Part shown: piece after piece, positions 8,769-17,391 of the stretch
Numbering within the stretch: the stretch's first letter is position 1
How the letters are laid out: each line of letters opens with the position of its first letter
Assembly: GCF_037543845.1 (NCBI RefSeq)
Contig: NZ_JBBIFX010000001.1
Span: 124,001 to 188,000, forward strand
Direction: 5' to 3'
Length of the DNA stretch: 64,000 nucleotides
From: Gymnodinialimonas ulvae
GTDB taxonomy: Bacteria > Pseudomonadota > Alphaproteobacteria > Rhodobacterales > Rhodobacteraceae
Program-made: the position numbers and the translations under genes
The notes under the pieces: generated by a model
Database searches by the model: none
What the model saw: only the letters and a program-made list of their open reading frames with translations
What the model was told of the DNA's origin: nothing

Positions 8769-10424
8769 CTAGCTGCAGGGCGCGTCCGGCGCGGGCACCC
8801 CCGGGGAGACCCACAGGCGCAGATCCACGTCGCGGAAATTGGCGGAATTGGTGCCGACGATCTGCGTGACGCCGCGCACACCGGTCGGATCTGTGCCTTC
8901 GCGGGGAAGCCATGCGGCGCGGTCGTCCCCCCCGGCGAGATAGGCCAGCGCCGTGTCGCGCCTGTCGAGCCGGACGTTGCCGCCGAGAAGGAAGGCGGCG
9001 GAGGGTTCATGGTAATCGACCAGCGCAACGGGGCCGCGCAGGCAGCTGTGCCGTGCCATGGCTTGGGCCAGCTGCGGGGCGATCCAGAGATCGCGCGCGG
9101 CGGGCAGGCTGCCGGCGCTCAATGTCCAGCCCATCGCGATCCCCGCCATGGTTAACGCGGCGGTCCCGGGCAGGGGGCGCGCGGTCCAGAACGCGAAGAG
9201 CGCCAGCGCCCCTGCCAACAGCGTGATGACCGCGCCCGACAGGCTCGGCCAATGCAAGCCGGGGCCGTAGACAATCGGGAAAGCCACCATCAATCCCGCG
9301 AAGAGGATCGCGAAGAGGCCGAAGCCAAGGCTGCCGATCCACGCGGGCCAACCGCGAAAGACGCGCGCACCGTCGACCAACGACAGGAGCGCCGCCGCGC
9401 AGAGCATCATCAGCGCGGGATAGAGCGGGAGGGTGTAGTGGATCAGCTTCACCGGCACCGCTTCGAAAACGAGCCAGCCGGGGATCAGCCAACCCAAAAT
9501 GAACGCTGTTTCGGGCGTGCGGCGGTTGCGCCAGCCGTGGATCAGGCCCAGTGGGATCAGCAGGGTCCAGGGCCAGAAGGTGAACCATGTCGTCAGAAGG
9601 TAGAGGCCCGGCGGGCTGCCGGAATGCTCGCCCCCGGCGGTGATCTTGTTGCTCAAGTCAGAGCCGACCGAGGCCTGCCAAAAGGCGCCGTCGGTCACCA
9701 GCGTGATGGCAATGAACCACGGCGCGGTGAGCAGGGCGAACCACGCCAGGCCGGGCAGGGGCCGCAGCCCGGCAAGCCAGCGCAGTGAGCGAGCCTGCCA
9801 GCCGCACCACAGCACCACGCCCACCACGGGAAGTGCGACCATCGGGCCTTTCAAAAGGAACCCCGCGGCCAGCGCGGTCCAGAAGATTAACGGCGTTAAC
9901 CAGTCGCGCGCGCGCGTCAGCCCCACGCGGCCCAACGCCCCCATCGCGAGGATCACCGACAGAAGCAGCGCAGCGTCGGTTTTGGCGGTGCGCGCCTCGG
10001 AATGCAGCATGTAGATCGTGGCGCACATGACCGCGGCCAGCAACGCCGCGCGCCGGCCCACGACCGGGCGCGCGGCCCAGACAAGCGCCAGCGCCGACAG
10101 CACGCCCGCGATGTAGGAGGGCAGGCGGTGCACCCAGATCGGCGTCGTGCCGTCGCTGCCGGTGATCCAAATGGCGGCGGTTTGCAGCCAGTAGATCAGC
10201 GCGGGCTTGTTGTGGCGCGGCTGATCCAGAAGGCGGATGTCAATGAGGTCGCCAGTCTCGGCCATCTGCCGCGCGGCTTGCGCAAACCGCGCCTCGTCGC
10301 GATCCTGCACCGGCAGTTCGGCCAAGCCGATCCCGAAGCTGAGTATGGCCAGCAGCAGCAGGGCCAGCGGCGCCAACCGATGCCCGAGCAGTGCCGCCAC
10401 CTCAGGGTTTCTCATGCGCCGCAT
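8769..10424 (-). CDS. ArnT-like (GT39/GT83) polyprenyl-phosphate glycosyltransferase
   Basis: A 551-aa integral membrane glycosyltransferase with about a dozen hydrophobic segments. The first periplasmic loop carries PVQDRDEARFAQAARQMAE, the acidic signature of the ArnT/PMT fold, followed by RHNKPALIYW. Such enzymes move a sugar from undecaprenyl phosphate to lipid A or another periplasmic acceptor. Third gene of a minus-strand trio after a GT2 synthase and a small membrane protein; it overlaps the latter by 23 bp. The sugar and acceptor are unknown. Confidence 0.85.
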   Translation of the reverse strand: MRRMRNPEVAALLGHRLAPLALLLLAILSFGIGLAELPVQDRDEARFAQAARQMAETGDLIDIRLLDQPRHNKPALIYWLQTAAIWITGSDGTTPIWVHRLPSYIAGVLSALALVWAARPVVGRRAALLAAVMCATIYMLHSEARTAKTDAALLLSVILAMGALGRVGLTRARDWLTPLIFWTALAAGFLLKGPMVALPVVGVVLWCGWQARSLRWLAGLRPLPGLAWFALLTAPWFIAITLVTDGAFWQASVGSDLSNKITAGGEHSGSPPGLYLLTTWFTFWPWTLLIPLGLIHGWRNRRTPETAFILGWLIPGWLVFEAVPVKLIHYTLPLYPALMMLCAAALLSLVDGARVFRGWPAWIGSLGFGLFAILFAGLMVAFPIVYGPGLHWPSLSGAVITLLAGALALFAFWTARPLPGTAALTMAGIAMGWTLSAGSLPAARDLWIAPQLAQAMARHSCLRGPVALVDYHEPSAAFLLGGNVRLDRRDTALAYLAGGDDRAAWLPREGTDPTGVRGVTQIVGTNSANFRDVDLRLWVSPGVPAPDAPCS

Positions 10425-10749
10425 CGGCGGCGGCGGCCTGCGCCTTGTCGGCCTTGGCGGCGCGCCGGATCAGCATCAGGTTGCGTGCGTAAACGATCAC
10501 GCCGGTCGATTGGCCGAGGATGAAAACCGGGTCCGCGCGGTAGATGGCGTAGGCCAGCATCAACAGCCCGCCCGAGATCGACAGGTACCAAAACGCGATC
10601 GGCACGTAAGAGCGCCCGGCGCGTTCGGAGGCCAGCCATTGCACGATGAACCGCGAGGCGAAAATGGCCTGCGCCACAAAGCCGAGCGTCACCCACCAGA
10701 ATTCGCCCCAGTAGTCGATGTTCAGAAAATCAAACAGCCATTCCTGCAT
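10402..10749 (-). CDS. LAB_N-domain small membrane protein (putative lipid-linked sugar flippase)
   Basis: A 115-aa protein with three to four predicted membrane helices and the aromatic-rich 'lipid-A-disaccharide synthase N-terminal' (LAB_N) signature, for example FASRFIVQWLASERAGRSY and PVFILGQSTGVIVYARN. Stand-alone LAB_N proteins are repeatedly found between a GT2 and an ArnT-like enzyme. By analogy with ArnE/ArnF it may translocate the lipid-linked sugar, but that is inference. It starts 1 bp after the stop of the GT2 gene. The C-terminus is an Ala-rich charged tail. Confidence 0.8.
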   Translation of the reverse strand: MQEWLFDFLNIDYWGEFWWVTLGFVAQAIFASRFIVQWLASERAGRSYVPIAFWYLSISGGLLMLAYAIYRADPVFILGQSTGVIVYARNLMLIRRAAKADKAQAAAADAAHEKP

Positions 10750-10750
10750 G

Positions 10751-11521
10751 TTAGCGCCCCTCCGGCCGGTCGATGCGGGTGTCCGAGGGATGCACCTTGC
10801 GCCGCCGCCGGATCAGCCATGCGACCCCGAACAGGTCCGAGGCCCCGACGATGGCGCGGCCCAGATTGGTGTATTTCGAGGCCCCGGCAACGCGCGGTTT
10901 GTGGGCGACATCGACATGCGCGATGCCCCAGCCGTCGCGTTGGAACAGCGCGGGCAGGAAGCGGTGCATGTGGTTGAAATAGGGCAGCGCGAGATAGGCG
11001 TCGCGGCGATACGCCTTGAGCCCGCAACCGGTGTCGCGGGTGCCATCCTTCAGGAGCGCCTTGCGCAGGGTATTGGCGGCCCTGGAGGCGATCCGCTTGG
11101 CCGGCGGGTCGTCGCGTTTGACCCGCTGCCCGGCGACCAGACCCAGCGTGTCCGGCCCGTCGAGCAGGGGGGCGAGCAGGTTGGGAAGCTCGGCGGGCGG
11201 GTTTTGCCCGTCGCCATCAAGTGTGGCGATGATCGGTGCCCGGGCGGCGCGCACGGCGGCATGAACGGCGGCGGATTGGCCGGCGGGCTTCGGGTGCGTG
11301 ACGATCGTCAGGTTGGCCTCGGGATGCGCGGCGCGAAAGGCACGCAGGGCCTGATCCGTGGCATCGGTCGAACCGTCATCGGTGACGCAGATCTCATACG
11401 GCCCCAGCGGCGTGGCGGCGGCCACACATTCCCCCAGCAGATGCGGCACGGTATCGGCCTCGTTGAGCATCGGGATCACGATGGCGAAACGCGGGGCGGG
11501 GGCGTCATGGGGCGGGGTCAT
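10751..11521 (-). CDS. GT2 family polyprenyl-phosphate sugar transferase (ArnC/DPM1-like)
   Basis: A 256-aa glycosyltransferase with the GT-A fold: FAIVIPMLNEADT at 12-24, DDGSTDATDQAL for nucleotide binding, and ATLDGDGQNPP as the DXD metal site. There is no multi-helix C-terminal domain, so it is the dolichol-phosphate-mannose-synthase type. The start at 11521 has AAGGA about 8 nt upstream; the longer frame to 11764 was rejected. It is expected to load a sugar onto undecaprenyl phosphate for the two membrane proteins downstream in the operon. Confidence 0.85.
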   Translation of the reverse strand: MTPPHDAPAPRFAIVIPMLNEADTVPHLLGECVAAATPLGPYEICVTDDGSTDATDQALRAFRAAHPEANLTIVTHPKPAGQSAAVHAAVRAARAPIIATLDGDGQNPPAELPNLLAPLLDGPDTLGLVAGQRVKRDDPPAKRIASRAANTLRKALLKDGTRDTGCGLKAYRRDAYLALPYFNHMHRFLPALFQRDGWGIAHVDVAHKPRVAGASKYTNLGRAIVGASDLFGVAWLIRRRRKVHPSDTRIDRPEGR

Positions 11522-11598
11522 CAGGCGTTCCTTCACGGTCCCGAGCGCTTTAGGCCAAAGCTGCCCGGCCCGGAAGGGGGTGTATGCGCGGCGGTGCG

Positions 11599-12510
11599 TC
11601 AGAGTGCGGAAAGCCGCGCTTCCTGTCTGGCGATGAGCGTGTCGATCTCGGCCATTGCCGCGGGCGTGAGGGTGGCGCCGGCCTTGCGCGCCGTCGGGTG
11701 GGCAATCGCGCCGCGTTTGGCGAGGATGTACTTGCGTGCCGCGAGGCCCAGGCCCGGCTGACATTCGTAGCGGACCAGCGGCAGATAGGCGTCGAACAGG
11801 TCGCGCGCGCGGTCGATTTCGCCGCTGTTACAAAGGCTTACCACATCGCGCATCATCTCGGGATAGGCGAAACCGGTCATCGCCCCGTCGACCCCGCGCA
11901 GCATTTCTTCCAGCAGGAATTGCCCGCCATTGCCGCACAGGATCGAGACCCGGCGCGCGCCCTCGGCCTCGGCCTGCCGCAGGTCGGTAATCTTTTCCAG
12001 GCCGGGCCAATCTTCGTGTTTGAGCATCACGCAATTGCCGCAGGTGTCGAAAATTGCGCGCAGGACGGGGGTGGGAATGTGGATTTTCGTGACCAGCGGG
12101 AAATCCTGCAAGACCCAGGGAATATCGCCAAGCCTTTGAGAAACCGCCTGAAAATAGGCGGTGATGGCGTCGTCACCGACCAAGGTGCCTTGCGGCGCGA
12201 CCATCACGCCCGCCGCGCCATGGGCCATCGCGGTCTCGCTGGTGCGGATCACGGCCTCCATCTGCGGGGCGGAGACGCCGACGACCACCGGCAGGTCGGT
12301 GCGGGCGATCACGCGGGCGATCACGGCCTCGGATTCGTTACCGCTCAGCTCTCCGGCTTCGCCCATGATGCCCAGGATCGTCAGGCCCGTCGCGCCACGT
12401 TCGGCATAGAAATCGACCATCGTATCGATGCTGTCGAGGTCGAGCGACCCGTCCGGACGGAACGGTGTGGCGGCGATGGTGAAGACACCGGCGGCGGTTG
12501 CATCAAGCAT
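11599..12510 (-). CDS. Dihydrodipicolinate synthase-family aldolase (hydantoinase-linked)
   Basis: A 303-aa DapA-superfamily protein. The Schiff-base lysine is K164 in VMLKHED. The tyrosine normally found in the YNVP motif of DapA is replaced (VLQDFP, about 133-138), and the GTTGE loop is GIMGEAGEL, so it is not a lysine-pathway DapA. It is the last gene of the hydantoinase / VOC / racemase / aldolase operon, sharing one base (TGATG) with the racemase gene. It probably cleaves or dehydrates a keto acid produced from the ring-opened compound; the substrate is unknown. Confidence 0.8.
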   Translation of the reverse strand: MLDATAAGVFTIAATPFRPDGSLDLDSIDTMVDFYAERGATGLTILGIMGEAGELSGNESEAVIARVIARTDLPVVVGVSAPQMEAVIRTSETAMAHGAAGVMVAPQGTLVGDDAITAYFQAVSQRLGDIPWVLQDFPLVTKIHIPTPVLRAIFDTCGNCVMLKHEDWPGLEKITDLRQAEAEGARRVSILCGNGGQFLLEEMLRGVDGAMTGFAYPEMMRDVVSLCNSGEIDRARDLFDAYLPLVRYECQPGLGLAARKYILAKRGAIAHPTARKAGATLTPAAMAEIDTLIARQEARLSAL

Positions 12511-13193
12511 CAGGTCTCTCCGACTTTGTGGAATTGTTTCAAAGCGATACGGGGCAGGGCCATGGCCACGGCGGCCTGGCAGGGTTCGACAACGGGCATG
12601 CTGAGCGCCTTTTCCAAGGGCATGCGAAACCGCGCCATCCCGGCGCAGCCCATGATCAACACGTCCGCACCATCCTCATCGCGCAGCACGCGACCCACCT
12701 CGATCATCCGGTTCAGCGTTTTGCCCGCATCGCTGAGGTCGTCCACATGCAGGCCGATGGCCCGGTCACCGGCCAGCCGGTCCAGCACACCCATCGCGCC
12801 GAGGCTGCGCAGGTGGCGGGGGATCGAGCCCGGCAATATCGCAATGATCCCAAAGCGTTGGCCAAGCGTCATCGCCGTCAGAACCGCACTTTCCTGGATG
12901 CCGAGCACCGGCTTCGACGTCTGATCGCGCAGCGCATGCAGACCCGGATCGCCAAAGCAGGCGATGACGAAACCGGCGGCGGATTCCTCGACTCGCGCGG
13001 CCAATTTCAAGGTCTGCAAGATGGTCCGATCCGCCTGTGCCTGACTTTCGATGCCCTGCGGACCCTGCGCATTGCCCATGCAGATGATCCGCCGCCCGAA
13101 CTCCTGCAGCGGGCGCACGGCCTCTTCTATGCCAAGCGTCACGTTTTCCGACGCGTTCGGGTTGATGACATAGAGGTATCGTTTGTCGGCCAC
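12510..13193 (-). CDS. Asp/Glu/hydantoin racemase-family protein
   Basis: A 227-aa protein with two catalytic-type cysteines in the expected contexts, C79 in VIACFGDPGL and C183 in LIMGCAGM, matching hydantoin racemase (HyuE-like) rather than glutamate racemase. I place the start at the GTG at 13193, which follows the VOC stop by 1 bp and has GAGGG about 10 nt upstream; an in-frame start at 13283 would overlap the VOC gene by about 90 bp. Expected role: racemising a hydantoin or acid intermediate of the cluster. Confidence 0.8.
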   Translation of the reverse strand: MADKRYLYVINPNASENVTLGIEEAVRPLQEFGRRIICMGNAQGPQGIESQAQADRTILQTLKLAARVEESAAGFVIACFGDPGLHALRDQTSKPVLGIQESAVLTAMTLGQRFGIIAILPGSIPRHLRSLGAMGVLDRLAGDRAIGLHVDDLSDAGKTLNRMIEVGRVLRDEDGADVLIMGCAGMARFRMPLEKALSMPVVEPCQAAVAMALPRIALKQFHKVGET

Positions 13194-13194
13194 G

Positions 13195-13602
13195 TCACGC
13201 GCCCTCGCGCGTCGCAGTCTGGATTTCGACCTGATAGCCCTCGGGATCGTCGAATACGAAGGCGCGGATCCCGATCGCGTCATTCACGAACATTTCGCTC
13301 AGGTTTTCAACGCCTTGGCTCGCGATATACGCATACCACTCATCCACATCGGGGACTCGGATGCAGAATTGCACAGGCCGCGTTTCGGCCCATTTGTGCA
13401 TCCCATGTGCCTCATCCACCAACCCGATATGCGCATCGTCGCAAACCCGCATGATCTTGGCCAGGCCCTGTTGGTCGATCACCAGCGGGAAGCCCATGAC
13501 ATCGCGATAAAACGCCTCTGCCCGGGCGAGGTCCTTGTAGTACAGGAACGTGATCGCCAATTCGTTCGGGGCCGCAGGGCGTTGGGGCGTCGTTTCGGTC
13601 AT
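13195..13602 (-). CDS. VOC superfamily (glyoxalase/dioxygenase-fold) protein
   Basis: A 135-aa protein with the paired beta-alpha-beta-beta-beta VOC fold: FYRDVMGFPLV in the first half and FDDPEGYQVEIQ at the C-terminus, ending with the acidic metal-binding position. It starts with an ATGA overlap on the hydantoinase stop and has GGAG 8 nt upstream. Its reaction (lyase, isomerase or dioxygenase) cannot be told from the fold, but the operon position suggests it acts on a product of the hydantoinase. Confidence 0.75.
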   Translation of the reverse strand: MTETTPQRPAAPNELAITFLYYKDLARAEAFYRDVMGFPLVIDQQGLAKIMRVCDDAHIGLVDEAHGMHKWAETRPVQFCIRVPDVDEWYAYIASQGVENLSEMFVNDAIGIRAFVFDDPEGYQVEIQTATREGA

Positions 13603-14987
13603 GTCGGGCTCCGGTTGATCCATCGGCCTCGGCCGGGTTCGGTGGTCAGCGCGCCGTCGGACACAATCCGGTCGCCACGCAGGAAAACGTCTACTGGCCA
13701 AATGCTTACGCTGCGGCCTTCATGTGGATTGTAGCCCACATTGTCATGCAGGTCATCGGCGCCGTAGGTGTGGCCACGCGTCGGATCCCACAGCACGATA
13801 TCCGCATCCGCGCCGACGGCAAGCTGACCTTTGCCGGGCAGGCCATAGATTTCGGCAGCGCGGCTGGCGGTCAGGCGCGGAAATGCCGTTTCCGACATCG
13901 TGTCATGCCGCAACAAGGCGTCAAACACCAGCGGCTGACGCAGCTCAAGGCCGGGCTGACCATTAGCAATGTCAGGGAAGAGCGGGTTTGGCCCGGCGCT
14001 GAGTTTTCCTGTGGCATCAAAGCGATAGGGCGCATGGTCAGAGGAGATCAGGTCCAGGTTCCCATCGTGCAACGCCTCCCAAAGTGCGGTCTGATCGGCG
14101 GCGTCGCGCTGCGGTGGGGAACACATCCATTTCGCCCCTTCAACGCCCGGCTTATCCAGAACTTCGGCGGTCTGAAACAGGTAATGTGTGCAGGTTTCCG
14201 CAAAGATGGGCGCACCGCGACTACGGGCGGCGCGCACGGCGTCCAGCGCCTCGACGCAGGTCACGTGGAAGATCATGACGGGCGCGCGCAACCGTTCCGC
14301 CATCGCGCAGATCCGCGCCACGGCTTCGGATTCCGCAGCGCGCGGGCGCGCGCGCGCGTGGTGTTTGGGGCGTGTTTTTCCCTTGGAAAGCAGAGCATTG
14401 CGGGCGTCTTGCAGGATTTGATCGTCTTCTGCATGCACGCAGGTCAGCGCGCCGGCGCCACCCGCGATCGAAAGGATCCGCGCGATTTGGTCGTCGTTCA
14501 GCGCGATGTTGTAGGTCGTGAACACTTTGACCGAGCGATGACCCGCCGTAATGAGCGCGCGCAGATCATCCTCGAAATGTGGGGCGTCCGGGTCGGACAG
14601 AGTGAGGTGAAAGGCAAAGTCGATCATCGCTCCGCGCCGGGCGCGCTGCGTGTAATCCGCGACAACATCTTGTAGACGCTCGCCTTTTCCCTGTGCCGCG
14701 AAAGAGATGACGCTTGTTGTGCCGCCCATCGCGGCGGAACGTGTTGCCGTCTCGAACGTGTCGGCGTTCCAAAGCCCCATGCCCGAGCGTTGTTCGATAT
14801 GCGCATGGGGATCGACGCCGCCCGGTGTGGCGATCAGGCCGTCGGCGGCGTGGGTGGGAAGCGTCGGATCAAGCTCAGGGGCAATGGCGGCAATGCGACC
14901 ATCGCGCACCAGGATATCGCTGCGGTGACGCCCCGTCCCGTCAAGGATCTCCGCGCCGCGGATCGCAAAGGCCGATGTGCTTGCCAT
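13599..14987 (-). CDS. Dihydropyrimidinase/hydantoinase-like cyclic amidohydrolase
   Basis: A 462-aa amidohydrolase. It has the metal site DPHAH (H61, H63), the carboxylated lysine K154 in SVKVFTTYN, H185 in CVHAED, a later histidine in FHVTC and the aspartate of SSDHAP. These match the binuclear D-hydantoinase/dihydropyrimidinase/allantoinase group. The start is placed at ATG 14987 rather than an upstream TTG at 15023. First gene of the four-gene operon. The substrate is a cyclic amide or ureide; allantoin, hydantoins and dihydropyrimidines are all possible. Confidence 0.85.
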   Translation of the reverse strand: MASTSAFAIRGAEILDGTGRHRSDILVRDGRIAAIAPELDPTLPTHAADGLIATPGGVDPHAHIEQRSGMGLWNADTFETATRSAAMGGTTSVISFAAQGKGERLQDVVADYTQRARRGAMIDFAFHLTLSDPDAPHFEDDLRALITAGHRSVKVFTTYNIALNDDQIARILSIAGGAGALTCVHAEDDQILQDARNALLSKGKTRPKHHARARPRAAESEAVARICAMAERLRAPVMIFHVTCVEALDAVRAARSRGAPIFAETCTHYLFQTAEVLDKPGVEGAKWMCSPPQRDAADQTALWEALHDGNLDLISSDHAPYRFDATGKLSAGPNPLFPDIANGQPGLELRQPLVFDALLRHDTMSETAFPRLTASRAAEIYGLPGKGQLAVGADADIVLWDPTRGHTYGADDLHDNVGYNPHEGRSVSIWPVDVFLRGDRIVSDGALTTEPGRGRWINRSPT

Positions 14988-15100
14988 GGGTCGGAAGATG
15001 CGGGCCCGCGCGAGGCTTGGCAAGCGAATGCGGCCTGTCGGAGGGATGGCTTATGGATAAACCTGTGGATAAGTGACAATCGCCGAGAGGGTGATTTTCA

Positions 15101-15114
15101 AATAGTATACAATT
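15101..15114. promoter_or_regulatory. GTATAC-centred palindrome upstream of the hydantoinase operon
   Basis: AATAGTATACAATT has a perfect GTATAC core with partial symmetry outside it, similar in style to GntR/FCD operators. It lies in the 198-bp gap between the hydantoinase start (14987) and the end of the phosphomannomutase gene (15186). No GntR gene is in the window. Confidence 0.3.
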
Positions 15115-15185
15115 TAGAACGCAAAATCGGTTTGAAGATGCCTCATGTGCAGCAAAACTTTGTGATTTGCGACATTGATCCCCAG

Positions 15186-16565
15186 CTAGGCTTCGATAAG
15201 TTTGCTCAGCCGCCCAACCATCTCATCGACAAGCGCGACACTGCCGCGCGTCTCGACATTCAGCCTCAGAAGCGGCTCCGTATTCGACGCGCGCAGGTTC
15301 AGGCGCCAGTGTTCAAAACTCAGGCTGAGCCCATCGGTGTCATCGCGCGCAATGGCATGGGGGGCGTATTCGGCCTCGACCCGCGCCATCACCGCCGCGG
15401 CGTCGGACACCTTGAAGTTGATCTCGCCCGACGACGGGAATGCGGCCATCCGTTCAGCGACCAGTTCCTTGAGCCCCTGTCCGCGCCGCCCCAGCAATTC
15501 GCACACCAAGAGCCAGGGGATCATGCCGCTGTCGCAGAAGACAAAGTCGCGGAAATAGTGGTGTGCGGACATCTCGCCACCATAGACCGCCTGTTTATCC
15601 CGCATGATCTGCTTGATATAGGAATGCCCACATTTCGAAAGGATGGCATCTCCGCCTGCCTCTTCCACTATATGTTGTGTGCTCCAAACCACGCGCGGGT
15701 CATGGACGATGCCTGCGCCGGGCTCCTTTGCCAAGAAGACCTCGGCCAGAAGTCCCACCACATATTCGCCCGGAATGAAGTTGCCCTCGGCGTCGAAGAA
15801 GAAGCAGCGATCGAAGTCACCGTCCCAGGCAACGGCAAGATCCGCACCGATCTCGCGCAGTTTTTCCGCCGTCGGGGGCTGATTCTCGGGGAGCATCGGG
15901 TTCGGGATGCCGTTTGGGAAGCTGCCGTCCGGGGCGTGATGCATGCGTGTGAAATCCCATGGCGAGCCCTTCGCCGCCAGTGCGTCCGCCATCGCGTCGA
16001 AGGTCGGCCCGGCCGCTCCGTTTCCGGCATTCACCAGAATTTTCAACGGCTTGTGGTCCGCAGTCGATGTGAAGCCCAACACGCATTCCACATAGGCCGC
16101 ACGGGTGTCGGACGCATCGACGACGCGCCCGCCCTCGCGCTCCGGTGCGAAATCGCCGCTTTCAGCCAACGCCTTGATCTGCGCCATGTCGACGGCGCCG
16201 TCCAGCGGCGCGGATCCGGCTTTGACCATTTTAATTCCGTTGTATTCCATCGGGTTATGGGACGCTGTGACGCAAATCCCGCCGTCCGCAGATAGGTGCG
16301 ACACCGCGAAATAGACCTCTTCGGTCCCGCAGAGCCCCAGATCCAGCACCTCGACCCCCGCGGCGCGCAGCCCGTCGATCGCGGCGTGGGCCAAGCCCTC
16401 TGACGACGGGCGCACGTCGCGACCGACGACCACCCGCTTGGTGTCCAAAACCTCTGCAAATGCGCGGCCCACGCGGGTGACATTGTCTTCGGTCAGGTCC
16501 TCGTCCAGGCGGCCACGGATGTCGTAGGCCTTGAAGAATGTCAGGGGGTTCGCAAGCGGGGTCAT
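15186..16565 (-). CDS. manB: Phosphomannomutase/phosphoglucomutase
   Basis: A 459-aa alpha-D-phosphohexomutase with all four signatures: the phosphoserine loop CVTASHNPMEYNG (S102), the Mg site DGDFDR, the sugar-binding GEMSAHH and the phosphate-binding RASNTEPLLR at the C-terminus. It interconverts hexose 6- and 1-phosphates (mannose for GDP-mannose, or glucose) for surface polysaccharide. Monocistronic, divergent from the AAA+ operon. Confidence 0.92.
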   Translation of the reverse strand: MTPLANPLTFFKAYDIRGRLDEDLTEDNVTRVGRAFAEVLDTKRVVVGRDVRPSSEGLAHAAIDGLRAAGVEVLDLGLCGTEEVYFAVSHLSADGGICVTASHNPMEYNGIKMVKAGSAPLDGAVDMAQIKALAESGDFAPEREGGRVVDASDTRAAYVECVLGFTSTADHKPLKILVNAGNGAAGPTFDAMADALAAKGSPWDFTRMHHAPDGSFPNGIPNPMLPENQPPTAEKLREIGADLAVAWDGDFDRCFFFDAEGNFIPGEYVVGLLAEVFLAKEPGAGIVHDPRVVWSTQHIVEEAGGDAILSKCGHSYIKQIMRDKQAVYGGEMSAHHYFRDFVFCDSGMIPWLLVCELLGRRGQGLKELVAERMAAFPSSGEINFKVSDAAAVMARVEAEYAPHAIARDDTDGLSLSFEHWRLNLRASNTEPLLRLNVETRGSVALVDEMVGRLSKLIEA

Positions 16566-16700
16566 GGCGCGGTTCCTTGTTAAGTCGCCCCGATATAGGC
16601 CGACCCACCCCGCGATGGCCAGTCACTGCGATTGGCGCGGCGGCGCGGCACGCTATACTCCTGTCCAAACAGCAACACTTGCGGGGGCCGTGCGCGGAAA

Positions 16701-17387
16701 ATGATCATCCTCAGCCCGGAAACAATCACCAACGCAGGCGCGCTTGAAACGCGGTCGCTGCCCAAGAAGATCATCGGCAGGGTGCAAATCCTGCCACGCG
16801 GCGCGAGCCTGGGCACTTGGGCGCGGCTGTTGGTTGAAATGCAATTCCTGCGCTACATGGTGGCATTGGTGCCGTTCTTGATACCAATCCTTGTGTCGCG
16901 CGAGCTGGCGCTGCCGATCACGCAGGCACCGTTGGCGATGATCCTCGTGATCGGAGTGATCGAATTGAAGGTCCTGCGCCTGTCCGACGCTGCGCGCGCG
17001 CGCCTCATGGACGATGCCGAGGCCGACCGCATTCTCGACGCCTTCGCCTTCCGCGCCAAGGGGGTGTTGCGCCGGATCGCCGCGCGGCGGGGCCTTGCGG
17101 AGGGGGAATTGCGCCTCGTGGCTGAGCAATCCGAACTGGCCCGCGTGCCGCCGCTGACCTTCGTTTCGGTGCAATCCGCGACCCCCTCAACGCATGTTGT
17201 GCCTCTCGAAAAGGCGGATCGTGAGATCCTGTCCGAGCTGTTTGATGCGGAGCTGAGTGAACGAGATCTGCATCGGGCTCAACTGCGAAAAGAACAGCAT
17301 ATTCAAGATGTTGCCATTGAAGCCACCGGCGTATCGGCGCATGCGCGCCTGGCCGCGTGGATGGATGCGCAAGCGGCGGAGGCCTGA
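16701..17387 (+). CDS. Unknown membrane protein, first gene of AAA+/VWA operon
   Basis: I do not recognise this 228-aa protein. It has a basic N-terminus, a hydrophobic hairpin at about 45-85 (FLRYMVALVPFLIPILV and LAMILVIGVIELKVL), then a long charged, mostly helical cytoplasmic domain. The start at 16701 (ATG) is preferred to an upstream TTG at 16632. It ends 4 bp before the MoxR-like ATPase, so the three genes are probably one transcript; it could anchor the ATPase/VWA pair at the membrane. Confidence 0.65.
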   Translation: MIILSPETITNAGALETRSLPKKIIGRVQILPRGASLGTWARLLVEMQFLRYMVALVPFLIPILVSRELALPITQAPLAMILVIGVIELKVLRLSDAARARLMDDAEADRILDAFAFRAKGVLRRIAARRGLAEGELRLVAEQSELARVPPLTFVSVQSATPSTHVVPLEKADREILSELFDAELSERDLHRAQLRKEQHIQDVAIEATGVSAHARLAAWMDAQAAEA

Positions 17388-17391
17388 ACGG

